From: Mycteria americana
Taxonomy: Eukaryota > Chordata > Aves > Ciconiiformes > Ciconiidae
Assembly: GCF_035582795.1 (NCBI RefSeq)
Contig: NC_134368.1
Coordinates: 42,027,501-42,091,500 of the forward strand
DNA: 64,000 nucleotides
Direction: 5' to 3'
Shown in pieces: positions 48,582 to 60,182 of this stretch. The translations under genes and the position numbers were made by a program. Position 1 is the stretch's first letter. Each line of letters begins with the position of its first letter. Below the pieces are notes generated by a model. That model did not search any database. It was given only the letters and a program-made list of their open reading frames with translations, and was not told where the DNA came from.

Positions 48582-51500
48582 AAACACTGAATGAACTGAA
48601 CAACACAGACACCATCAGTACACATCATGAAGTCTTCCTGAAATGTACTTGTTACTCTCTTTCATAATGGCTATTACCATTGATGTTACTGTGCTCCTAA
48701 CCAGTAACACAGTAAACGATAGTAAAAAGTTTAATCTGCAAGCCTCTACCTCTTTCTTGAATTTTAGAACTGCTTTGTCAATAACTAATTGGGCTTTAGT
48801 AAAATTCTACCTCACTTCAGCTAGTTTGTGCAGCTCTTCAAGACTTGTGTGGCCCAAGAGACAGGTTATTTCTGTCTGAGTAGAATAATAAGATAAATAC
48901 CAGGCTGTAAGCATTAAAAGGAGAAAAGCGTGTGAAAAATGAAAATGAAAATTTATTTACGGCACACCCTATATAAGCTTGACCTTGCTCACATTGTAAT
49001 CATTTCCAACCCCTCAATGACGTCAACCTATGCAAAGTTGAGCCTCATAAAAATAGAAAATGTGAAGGTTATGTGGCAATACACTGACAAGTTTTAATAC
49101 CACCTCTTTCATAGCAAATGGCCAACATAGGTGCAGAACTGCCTGCTACTGGTGTGTGCTCACAAAAATGAGAGAAAAAAAAAGCAAAACTCTACAGGGA
49201 TAGAACATAGGTCATGACACACACATTGAAAAGTCATGACCTTCAATATTAAGGCAACAATTCTGTCCTTAACTCTCTGTATGTTATGAACAACAGCAGC
49301 TAGAGTAAGGAACACTGTGTCACCATAAATTGAGAAGTCAGAGAGTTTTGTTGCTTTGCCCCAACCTTAATGTTACGCAAATGCTGTTTTGTTGTGCCTT
49401 TAATACAATAAAGAACTAATTCCTCAGAAATCAAGGATATAAGTCACGTAAATGAAAACTTGTAAATTATGTCAGTAATCCATAACTCATACAACTGATT
49501 TGGAAACCAGAGCCTTATGGTTCTGAAAGAAGTAATTGCTTTATTAACTCCCATTTATCAGTATAAAACTGGCTAATTTAACTGACTGACTGATTTATAT
49601 ATTGATACTTTAAATTTAGCTCAACATCCTAATTTAATAAGTGGATCACATATGGATGTTTAAAAATATATTACTTTCTAGTTGGTTGATACTCTAAGCA
49701 TGCCCTTATTAAGACAGATTATCTCCTTTCCCTTGTTCTTTTAAGAGAAGGACAAAACAAATTATATATCTCATTCATTCTACCTGACAGAAAGGCCATG
49801 TTTCCATATAACCCCCTCTCTAGTAATATATTGAATGCATGGCTAACCACATCATTCATTCTCTTTTTAACATCCATGATGTCATAATCTTTTGCAGCAG
49901 TAAGGGTGTATTCCTGCCTGCAGACTTTTGGAAATCACCACAGGGAGTCAGACTACTGAAGCATAGTCAAGCAATAAATCTACCAGGTATACTTGAAACA
50001 AAAGTTGGAAAGAAAAGCTAATATGGATTTATACACCTCTTACTCTGATTCTCCAATAAGTAAGGTCTTGTGTACATTTAGCTGATCCTAAATTATATGT
50101 TAAGAACTGGAAGGCTCTCAGTAACTTCCTTTAAATCGTAAAATCAGGGCAGGAGTGTGTTACTTGCTTTAATTAAAATTATTGATATTGTCAACCATGA
50201 TAATATGCTTCTCAAGGGAGAGACACAGGTTAGGATCCTAATGAGCACAGTTTTTAGATATTGGTATTAAATAACTTGTAGCTGCAACAATCATAAATTG
50301 TAATCTATGTAAGCAAGATTATAGACAGGATATGATGTACAATTATGAGTGTATAATACACAACCTAAAGGTAAAAGTGTGAGTATTTAGTATATTTAAC
50401 TTTCAAAATTAGCACTCCTGTGAAATGTGGCATTATTAAGATGAGGCTGTGTGTGGATTAAAGTAGATAGCTCTGCACCAGTTTACATTCTGATAATTTA
50501 TTCAGATTTGTATTCATAGTAATTCAAACAGTTGGCCAGCCAAATGCAGATTTCACTATTAATAGCAAGGCTGAAGACTTCAGTACTATGTGGCATTTTG
50601 ACCATAGAATCAGCCAAACTCCAAATAAAGCAAGGTAGGTCTAATATCAGGTAACAATTTGTGCTAAATTATGGCTTGAAATGTTCCATCTATATTTCAT
50701 GCTATCATCCAACAAGCAAGTTTTTTTCCAGAACACCTCTTAAAAATTGTGGTTCTTGGTTAGGAAATCAAAACGTTTTTATTTCAGCCCTTCATTCTAG
50801 TTATTTGAGCTCAAGATGCTTCCTGACTTCAAACCTTACTAGCAGACGATTAGAGCAATGGGAAAATTCACTTTCTGAAGTCCTGACAAGTTCTAAAAGA
50901 AATCTTTAAGTTGATTTTGGAGCCTACATTTTTTAATGCAAGTCAGAGTATGTGTTTTTGGTACTTAGAAATTATAAGTGCTGTTTTGCAATACAGAAAA
51001 CCTACCTCAATGCCAACACATCATAGGCCTGTCTCAGTGGTGATTCCAGTTTCACATATCTGGACTTAATGTGCTTTACCTCTGCTGAAGCTGGAGTTAG
51101 ACAGTACAACTATATACAAGAATTAAGCCTTCCGCCTTTGTCGCTTCATGACTACAGAGTCATCTGATCGGGGTAAGGGAAAAGAAATTGCAGCTTAGAA
51201 TACTAAAAGTAAAACTCAGCCACTAGGGTTCAAAATCCATGTGTGCTCCATAGTATTCCTTCATCTTTGCAGCCTCATAACAGTAAAATCATATAATGTA
51301 GCTGAATTCATTATCTATTATATTACCTTACTCCTACTCTTTCACTCTCAACATTTTATACAGCATTCATTCTTCTTAGCCATATGGTACACACACAGTT
51401 CCCTTAACATATGCTGTACATCCTTGTTTGGTGAATGTGAAAAATAAATGTCTGATTAGAACCAGAAAGCCACTAATGAAACAAAGTGGTCATTATTCCT

Positions 51501-53012
51501 TATAAAATGGTCACTGAAATGGACTTCCTAATACTCTTCTCAAAGGGTATTTCCTCAGTAACGATAGGCTGATTGCTGAGATGGATGGGTAATTGAGAAA
51601 GCTGAAAGATGTTCAAAAGGCTTAATAGTCAAGAAAGATGCTGAAATTTGGGCTTTTTTTCTGAAGAGAGCACAAAGTGTTTGAGAGTCTATAGTTTACC
51701 AGAAATCCATTTTCTTTCTCTTTGTAACAACTTCTGTTGTCTTCATATGCAAATTTACAGTGAAAGTAGAGTGCAGTTCAACCAGAGGTAAATCTGTAAC
51801 AACAGTACTGACTTCAGATGGTACTGAAGGCTCGCAAGAAAAATAATAGTTCTGTCTGATCACATCTCATCAGCAAATGTCTCACTCACATTCAAGTGTT
51901 CTGCAGTTCAAAGCTGGTTCTGCAGTCTCACAGCAGTGTTGTACTCATGGTGCAATGGAGTCATCTTGTATTTATCAGGAATGAACTACTGCCAGCAGCT
52001 GAAAGGTTGGTGGATTTAGTGAGCATACTTCAATGTTGCCTATCGTGTATTCACTCTCCAGAGTGGTGCACATTTTTCTCCCTTCCCTAGAAAAATTTTT
52101 TAAGGTCAAAGCAAAACAGTTTGTGTCAAAGTTGATTTCTTGTATTATAATTTACAGTAAATAAAAGTTTGAAATAAAGGTATTTTGAAACTAAAACCCC
52201 AAAGATTGTGATAAAGTTGAAATGGGGACTATCACATTTTTCTTTTTGTTTAATAATTTTTTGTCAGAAACACCACATTTTCCCAGATATGGGAAAAAAT
52301 AATTTTAAGAAAATAACAATCTCTGTAAGTTTTTTTCAGAAAATAATCAACTCTATTAACAATAACACATTGGCATATTATGTTTTTTCATGCTACTATT
52401 GCTTTAAAGCACAGGGTTTTTTTTCTCCATTTCTATTCTACAAAAGTCTAAAAATTGACCCAGGAAGATTTTCCATTCAATCATTCTGTTTAACTAACAG
52501 GGCACAGTGTTGCTACAATTAACAGCAAAGCTGTCCAGGGGATTTCAGAACATTTTTGACTATATGGGCTTAACAGGATTTTCAGTTTGCTGTAGCTTTG
52601 TCAAACTTGAAAACAATCTTTAAAATTAATAATAGCCATTGGCCCAATGAAAACGTTGCTATGTAAAGCAAAACACAGACACTTCTTTTCACTTGCTTTA
52701 CAATGTTCTTGTAGATTACAATGTTATTCTAGATCTATTTTAAATGGTGAGATGCATTTTCTCCCCAGTCTTGCTGAATTTAAAAGAGAAGGAAATTTGC
52801 TGAAAAAATCTTCTCAGAGAAGATACCTGTATCTTAAAGTTTTGTTCAGACAGTAGTGCATGCTTCAGAAAGTGTGAAACTGAGCCATTTTTGTGAAGTC
52901 TTCATGATCCCAGATGCTTTCATTACTTCTACAAGCAAATTATGTCCTACACCTTTGAGCATACCTGCTTTAATTCTCAATGCAGAAGCGGGACCACAGT
53001 TTCTCTTTTCAT
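48582..53012. other. gene-free AT-rich sequence
   Basis: No gene is recognised; the longest open frame is 104 codons (52208-52522) in T-rich DNA without a domain. I see no clear repeat over this 4.4 kb, which makes it one of the longest repeat-free stretches in the window. Confidence 0.5.
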
Positions 53013-53085
53013 CCACATCCTGATACATATTCCGTTGAAATTAAACAAAGATGTCATTGGCTGCAGTGAGCTTTGGACAAGTCTT
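53013..53085. repeat. palindromic-repeat relic
   Basis: CACATCCTGATACATATTCC, GTTGAAATTAAACAAAG, ATGTCATTGGCTGCAGTGAG and CTTTGGACAAGTC match the layout of the sauropsid palindrome '..CCTGATCCATATTCCATTGAAATTAAT..CATTGACTTCAGTGAGCTTTGGATCAGGCCC'. Both halves are visible. Confidence 0.6.
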
Positions 53086-53289
53086 CAAAGGCATTTTTAA
53101 ACATAGGAATACTATATATACCAATTGGCTTACTGGTTTAAAAAAGTACATACTCAACTTTCAGAACCAAAGATATACATAAGTTGTAGAAGAACAGCCC
53201 AGGAGAAAAAGATAATCACAATTTTACAATATTTTCTAGCACAACTACAAGGACATACAGAGAAGAAAGAGGATCAGCTCACTAAGGGT

Positions 53290-53435
53290 CTGCTTTAGGA
53301 CTTAGAAGAAATGAATTCAAGGTCTTGCTTTACCAGAGACTTCCTGTGTGATCTTATACCACTCTGACCTCCTGTGCTTCTGCTCTTCTGTAGGAAAGAA
53401 AAGTACTTCTATATTTATACAATGGAATGGATAAG
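53290..53435 (+). repeat. MIR SINE, sense orientation
   Basis: Blocks in MIR order: CTGCTTTAGGACTTAGAAG, GAATTCAAGGTCTTGCTTT, ACCAGAGACTTCCTGTGTG, ATCTTATACCACTCTGACC, TCCTGTGCTTCTGCTCTTCT, then the tail TGGATAAGTGTATTAAAA. These correspond to the MIR consensus parts '..GACTTGG..GGTTCAAGTC..CTGTGTGACCTTGG..CTCTGAGCCTCAGTTTCC..' and the 3' tail. It is old but nearly complete apart from the tRNA head. Confidence 0.7.
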
Positions 53436-54467
53436 TGTATTAAAAAATTGTGGCATGTTCTGATGGTGTGATACAAGAAGCACTTAGGGTGGGATGTAAA
53501 CATAGGCAAAGAAGACATCTACCTACATCGGACAACAGCCTCTGGTACCAAAACAATCACTGTCCCACAAAGCTCTGGGAGCCTTGTCTGGTTCTAGCTG
53601 CAGGGCACCAGAAACAATTGTGTGGAGGAAGGAGGACCTTCCCATCTCTTCTGGGAGGCAGCAGGGCTGGCACCAGCTGTAAGTCCTAATGCCATCCTCC
53701 ACCCTTCCTTGCACATTTGCTATGCCAGGAATGGCAAGCCCCACAACATCCTCCTCCTTTGCATGGCAAGATTCAGTTTTTCCCACTTTGCTGAGGAAGC
53801 CTTGAGAAATTTCAACAATAATGCAACCTGGGAAGAAAATAATTTCTGAGCTAATGTACATGTCAATCCTTATTTGACAAAAAAAGTTGTAAAAATGAAA
53901 TTCATATAAAATGTAGAATTAAGTGTCACTTCTGTCATGATATCAGACACATAACAGCGAGGACATTTTAATGAGATATTGGGATTCTCTACTACTGACT
54001 CCTTAAACATCAAGATTCATATCACAAATGTGGGATAGCACAAATATATAGGTTTTAATTACATGAAGTAGGACAATACAATCCCGGTTTTACATAAATG
54101 AATGTTCCACTGGTAACAATTTTGCTGGTGGTACTTAATGCTAGGTATGTGCCTTAGTATTTTGCTGAAACAGGGGTGAAGGCGGATTCAGTAAAAGCAT
54201 TTAGAAAATACTGGGCTGGGCTCCATACCTGCAAGTAGAGTTAGTGGTGACACATTTCACATAAAAATGAAATAGAAAAGCAGTTTTAGAAGCCAGGGCA
54301 AGATGTCAGGCCTCCATCTCCCCAGCTTGGACACTGTCCTCTTCCGATCTGTCCCTGGTCTTGGTCCTGAACATTCACTGCTGGTCTGAGAAGAGTGCAC
54401 CGTTGTGTTTCCTTAGCTGGAACAGGCCCTCTTCTGGGGTGGCAAACTGAAAGTCGTACAAGCTGAA
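53436..54467. other. gene-free sequence with a GC-richer patch
   Basis: A GC-richer patch at 53560-53800 has overlapping frames of 112 codons (-) and 75-79 codons (+) with no recognisable domain. Another at 54290-54450 holds nothing recognisable. Confidence 0.45.
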
Positions 54468-54510
54468 GGAGGAATTAAATGTAGAAGAGTACTCTAACCA
54501 CCAGGCAATA
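54468..54510 (-). repeat. possible tRNA-derived SINE fragment, antisense
   Basis: AGGAATTAAATGTAGAAGAG followed by TACTCTAACCACCAGG resembles the antisense head of a MIR-like SINE ('..AGAGTGCTCTAACCACCAGAC..'), the same box A region seen at 31860. It is short. Confidence 0.35.
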
Positions 54511-55736
54511 ATAAAAATGTGCATCACCATCATCACCATACATGCCAGCACCGTATTTTCCTCTGTAAAAATTTACTATAGCTGAATGCAGTATAATTGG
54601 TGTGAGTTAAATGCATTCAGAAGGTTTCTACCTCATCAGGCTCTCCAGAGAATTCAGTCACAGGGACGTTTTGTCTGTGACTCATAAATAGTTACGGGCA
54701 AGAATTGAATGACAGATTGCTCACTTCAGCTAACAGACGGGCAAGTTGTAGCACAAACTTATGTACCCAGGTAGCATCACTTCAAAAAACTTGGGGTTCC
54801 TAAACTCCACTTTTTGTTGGAGATTCTTAAAAGTTTATCTGTCTCTAGTGTTTAATTCTCTTGAATAGTCAGATTAAATTTACTAATTAACTTATGTTTT
54901 TGCCCCAGCCTCATTGCATATGAAGGGTTCAAACATATATCTCCTTGTAAGAACCTTACAGTGAATTTTACTTGCTTTTTTGCATATATATCTAAGTTGT
55001 TAGCATCCTTTATTTTGTATGTTAAAATATTGTAAGATAATTTTATAGAATTATTCATATCTTGTGTTATATACAATAAGGCTGGATTCTTAAGATACAA
55101 TCCAGGGTGCACGTTTTTCCTTTAAGCATATGTTGATAATATATTGATGTTTGCACTAATTGCAACAGACTAGCTTAGCTGAAATTTTCACAAACGTACA
55201 TGGAGGGGTAATCAACATTTACTAGAAAACAATTACTCACTAAAGGAAAGAATCAGCCAGGGATACAGAATGTCCAGACAGCGCAGACTACCCAAGTTAT
55301 TTTCTTTCAATGCCAGCATATTCAAAATTGGTTTATTTTTTATTTGGTCAATCTCAACTTAATTTATTAGCCTTGAAATTCACCAGCACAGAACTAACTC
55401 TCTAGAGACTCACTGAACAAGGAATGCAACAAAAACTTAATATCTAAAATAAATAATTAAAAAATAAATTGGGGAAAGACCTCAAGCACAATCGTACATT
55501 TCCTATGCTGTCTTTTTTTTATGGCAACTCTAATATGTATGTAGGTTGGTGTCTTTCCCTTTCCCTTTCAATATAGAGAGTTCTTTATCTTTTACATATA
55601 AGTCAACATTTTCCAGCATGGAACTGTCTTTGATATATAATGGCCAAATTTCTGTCTTTCAGCTTCAGCAGGTCTGTCCCTGTTCCTCCCATTAAGACCC
55701 AGTAGCCCCTGCGGAAGAGTCTCCTGTGCTGTTGAC
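54511..55736. other. gene-free AT-rich sequence
   Basis: No gene or repeat is recognised. Confidence 0.5.
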
Positions 55737-55750
55737 GCTCCCCCTGCTGA
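55737..55750 (-). promoter_or_regulatory. CTCF-like motif, reverse
   Basis: The plus strand GCTCCCCCTGCTGA is TCAGCAGGGGGAGC on the minus strand, which fits the CTCF core CCAGCAGGGGGCGC at 12 of 14 positions. It lies in a GC-richer patch with CpGs. Binding is inference. Confidence 0.4.
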
Positions 55751-57114
55751 CAGCGTTCAATCAGGAAAATGCTTGCAAGTGCTTGAGGGAACAGTGGAAA
55801 GAAGAAACCACTTCTTTGAAGGAGTTCATGGGAGAAGAAATAGAAACAGTAGAGGCAATCACGGGTGTAAAGAGATGGGCACAATCAGGGACCACAGTGG
55901 CAAAAGATCCATAATCATCAACCCACATGCCCTAGGGGATCTGGAATTGAAACCCCATCTTTCTAATCAGCAGAGTGGGAAGGCCATGAAAGTTGTGATG
56001 GTTTTGAAGTTTATCTTATTTGCATTTGCACTTCAAATATTTTTTTGGAAAGAACTTACAGGGAGAACAAGAATTTCTTTGCAGCAAGGAAACTCATATG
56101 GGATACGGGAGATCAAGATTACATCCCAGCCTATATCAAGCAGGTAAGTGCCAGGTAAGTATCCAAAGCAACAAGTTAGTGGTCATTTCCATGATGATGA
56201 GTTTTTCTTCCTTTTTTTTAAATTGAAATAAAAAACTCACAGGTTTTGTTAATATTTTAATCCTTTTACCTGCTGAAATTTGTGTCAGAATCATGCTTTC
56301 TCCCTCTCTTCACTCCTCTCCCACCTAAAAGAGAAAAAAGTTTCACTGGAAAACCAGATGAGCTCATGAACCTCCAAATACTTTTTCTTTTTCCAAAATC
56401 TATGAAAGCTAAAGTTTTGAAAGGCCTGATTTAGTGATTCACAAACAGGAAGACACCTACCCTTCATCTGCTGTCACTAGTTTGCGGGGTAAAGGACTAT
56501 GTTACATTACTAAAGGAGTCCAGTAGTGTTGATGAATTTCTTAAGGATCAGGCTTTCAATTTCCATGCTCTTTTAAAAGCTTAAGAAATTGCACAACATT
56601 CCCATTTCTCCTACATCAAAGAAACACTGCATCTGACCTCCACAGCTGTGTTCGTTATGGCATAGTCCTCAATTGCATGGACACTGTGCTCCTGCCTCAT
56701 ACTTTGAGCAATGTATTTGCCTCCCAACAGAGAATCACAGCTGTATAGCAAATAAAGCTGGTGTTGTCTTATTAAAATTGTCAACAGAAAGTGGAACACA
56801 ATGCTCACTCCTATTAAGTGAAGCTACTCTGGAAAATTGGGTTTTATCCCCATCTTCGACATGAAGGACTGTGGGCCAGTAAGCGCCCCAAATTTTTCAC
56901 AGATGATCATTGTGCTTTTCTTATTTGATAGATAAATCAAAGGTGGGATTTCTCAACTAACTTTAGACATTTGCACTCTAAATATTTATTTGGGGGGAAA
57001 AATGACACCCCATTTCTTTCCACTGATGATACAGTAAATGTAAACAGTCTTACCTCAGATACAGACATTTATTTTTGTGATTTCAACAGTAGGATCTGAA
57101 TTTCAGAGGTAAAC
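55751..57114. other. gene-free sequence
   Basis: Overlapping frames of up to 124 codons (55773-56147) occur where the patch is GC-richer; none has a recognisable domain. No clear repeat is seen. Confidence 0.45.
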
Positions 57115-57159
57115 ACTCTCAAACACAACTGAAGCCACTCTCAAAATACAACCGAAGCC
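57115..57159 (+). repeat. tandem duplication, 22/23-base unit
   Basis: ACTCTCAAACACAACTGAAG plus CC (57115-57136) is followed directly by ACTCTCAAAATACAACCGAAG plus CC (57137-57159). The units differ by one base insertion and two substitutions. It is a simple local duplication. Confidence 0.88.
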
Positions 57160-59046
57160 AATGTCTCTATGTGATCCAGGCACAAGGCACTGTAGCAACT
57201 CTCCAGTACCCCAATGATCTTGAGAGCATTTGTAACTGCTACAAAAGGCCAAGCACACCAAAAAACTCAAACTATGCACATTTTATTTTTGCAAGCCAAA
57301 ATCAGTTGACAGTGTAGATATTGGTTATTTTCTAATAAATCATATGCAAATGATAAGGATAAACACAATTGCTGCTACTTAGGAGATTAACATATTATAC
57401 TTTTTATGTTGTACACCAGTGCATTCTTATCAATGGCACGCCTGTGCTCTGCAGTGTAATGTGAAGCAGAGACATACCAAATGCCTGTGTAGTATACGAA
57501 TCCCTTTTGATTAAGTTAGCTACCTTTATTTTGCTGCTTCATAACTACTGAAAGCTTTGTTGCCCTTTTTTTTTTCCATCTACATCTAGCTATATTAGCC
57601 ATGACCAAAAACTTTACAACAGGAAATATTTTCAGTGAAAGTTGATGTACATCATGAGAAGCGGTCAGTTTTTGATGAAGCTTCTTTGAAAATGGTCAAA
57701 ATACAAGAGCTCCATCACCAAAACAGCACCTGGTCCAGCCACAAGAGTAGTCAGTTCAGATCTAGGAAATCCTCGTTCAATGCCCTGCTCCAGAACAGGA
57801 CAGGACAGAACAGTAACTTGAACCTGAGCCTTTCACATTCCAGCTAAATGCCCAGAAATTTTTGTTTTCCTGCCAGCTCTAATCTATGTGGAAAGAGACG
57901 AAGAGAGAGCACATTAACTATGTGTGGTTGCAATGAACAGTTTTATATATGGCAGTAAAACTGTGAGAGTTTTAGCTTAGACATACTTGACACAAACAGT
58001 CTAGTTTTGCAAAACATGACTTTAAGAAAAGGGAGAAAATATGGAGCTGTGTTGTTTTTACAGACCATTCCCCAAATTTAGCATTAAAAACCTTTGGTGG
58101 GAAAGGTAGAATCTGTCTTTTGCTGTCACAATACTCTGCTACCATCACTGAATTTTGTTTAGAATAATATGGCCTTAATGCCCCCATCTCCTGTAGAATT
58201 GCTCAGACTGGTAGTTGATTAGAGCGGAGAGAGGTGCCAGTATTATCTGTGTTAGTGCTCCAGAGGTCATCCTACACTAACAAGACCGCCCCAGTCAGGG
58301 ATGACAGAATCCAGCTGTTGCGCCTTCAGCTGAATGAGAAGAATCCACTTAATGCCAGGGATGTGTCTCAAAAGATTAACTATTCTAACTAGTTACTTTC
58401 CACCTCTGCAAAAGTGGCTGGCTCATCATTATTGTCCTCTTTTTGCAGAGGCCTATGGTATACATGAAACCATTTACCTCTTTAACCTCGTGAACTATAA
58501 GGCACCAAATACACTTTATTTTAAATGGATAAAACAAAGTTTTAACTTCGCTGATTTCTGCTTAAAAGTGAGCTCATGTACCTCTGCAATAGAAGGTAGT
58601 GCTCCACTTCAAAGAAATACATATATGCATTTTTTTAATGTTAAAGCAGAGTACTAGACACACCACACTCCGTCTAGCAGCAGTGAGTCCTAATCTGAAT
58701 GGTAAAAGGAATGGCATGAGCATGCTTGCAGCCATTTTATAACACTTTTACAGTATGCTCTGAAAAGCTAGCATCCTTAGGTAGAGGCTTAATATTTTAA
58801 AAAATCCTGTAAAAGCTATAGCGTTAAATATATTAGCTGGCGATGTTCCTTTTTATAGCACTCTCCTAGTAGCCTGAAACTTTTTCCCGACTAGCACTTT
58901 CTTATATGCTGTTTTGTGGGGGTTTTTTTGCTCTTTTAACAGGATGCAAGTCAACGTGGCTCTTGCTTCCAGGCTGCTCACTCGCTTGCATGTCAGCATC
59001 CGTGGGAATGTCAGCACTGCTCCGGGGCTACAGATTTATTGCTTGG
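57160..59046. other. gene-free sequence
   Basis: No gene is recognised; the longest open frame is 107 codons (58334-58657) without a domain. A G/T-rich run (TGTGGGGGTTTTTTTG) lies near 58914-58930. Confidence 0.5.
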
Positions 59047-59060
59047 CCAGCAGAGGGTAC
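59047..59060 (+). promoter_or_regulatory. CTCF-like motif, forward
   Basis: CCAGCAGAGGGTAC matches the CTCF core CCASYAGRGGGCRS except for T in place of the final conserved C. The preceding 100 bases are GC-richer than the surroundings. The site faces away from the reverse motif at 55737. Confidence 0.42.
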
Positions 59061-60133
59061 TAGAGTTTTCTAATGACTTCACAGACCCGAAGGAAAACAA
59101 TCGTGGGGTCAAAGTATACCTATTGTTTTGTTCCATTTCCCACTGACCTGATTGCTATGGGCTGTTTTTTGGTAGGGTGTTGGGGTTTTCCTGGTTCTTG
59201 AGCGTTACATTAGACAGGACCAATCTCCAATTTTCTTCCATGCAAATGATCTTGCCTAACAAAAAAGAAAAGCCGTTTAAAACTTGGGTTATAGTCGAAT
59301 GTGATGTAAATACACAGAGGTTTTAATGGCATTAGAGTTCTTCAAGAGTTTTAACACCACTTGGACTCTTTCAAATAACATTCTTTTAGAATGCTGACCA
59401 ATGAAAAGGAGAAGAGATTTTCAAAGCTCAGAGAAAATTTGTGAATCCCATCAGAAATGTACTTGAGGTTATGAGGAAAGCCTCTGTTTTTCAGTAGGCG
59501 TTATAATTTGCAAATTCATGGGAAGTGTTATTTCAGCAATAGATTCTATTTCTTTTTAGCTGTATTTTGATTTTGCTATCAGCAAAGCTATCAGCTTTAT
59601 CAAAGCTGATGCTTAAGGTATGAACCCAGCATAAATTACTGTTTATTGCCTGGTGATAACAACATTAAAGTGAATGCAAAAACAGAGATATGCATTCTCT
59701 TCAACTTGCTCCTGGAGTGAAATCAACATACAAAGCATGGTGGAAATGCCACAGGAAGGCTTTTCCAAGGTTTGGGGTTTTTTCCTGTTTATTACAATAA
59801 AAATCCAGATCTTGCCTACAAAGTTTTCCCTAGAACCTACTTCAGTGGCTGGAGATCAAGTAGGATTATGACACCGCAAGAACCAAGGAAGTGAAATTTG
59901 AGCAAATAAGATGGAATGACATCTTCAGTTATTCAGTGATTTTAGTGACATAAGGGATCGCACTGTCATGTAGTCTGACTTCTTACATAACTGAAACCAT
60001 GGAATTTCACCCTGTAACTCCTGTACTGTATCCAATAAAAATATGGTTGAATTACAGCATAGTATTTAGAAAGGCATCTGGTCTTCATTTTAGTAGTCTG
60101 GGTAAAATGTTTGCTCCTAATACTCAGGTCATT
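59061..60133. other. gene-free AT-rich sequence
   Basis: No gene is recognised. Around 59576-59615 the phrase ATCAGC.AAGCT recurs in both orientations (ATCAGCTTTATCAAAGCTGAT is a near-palindrome). Confidence 0.5.
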
Positions 60134-60182
60134 CTAAAATGGGATGTAGGCACCTAATTCACTTAGGCTTTTAATATTTTAA
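60134..60182. repeat. palindromic-repeat relic, 'AGGCACCTAA' family
   Basis: AAAATGGGATGTAGGCACC, then TAATTCACTTAGGCTTTTAA, matches the element half 'GAAAATGGGACTTAGGCTCCTAAGTCACTTAGGCGCTTTTGAAAAT'. It is the same family as 3978-4068. Confidence 0.55.

Noticed and set aside
55603..56147. Overlapping frames of 93 and 124 codons near the reverse CTCF-like site
   Set aside because: Frames on both strands overlap, with no domain; GC-rich composition explains the lack of stops.
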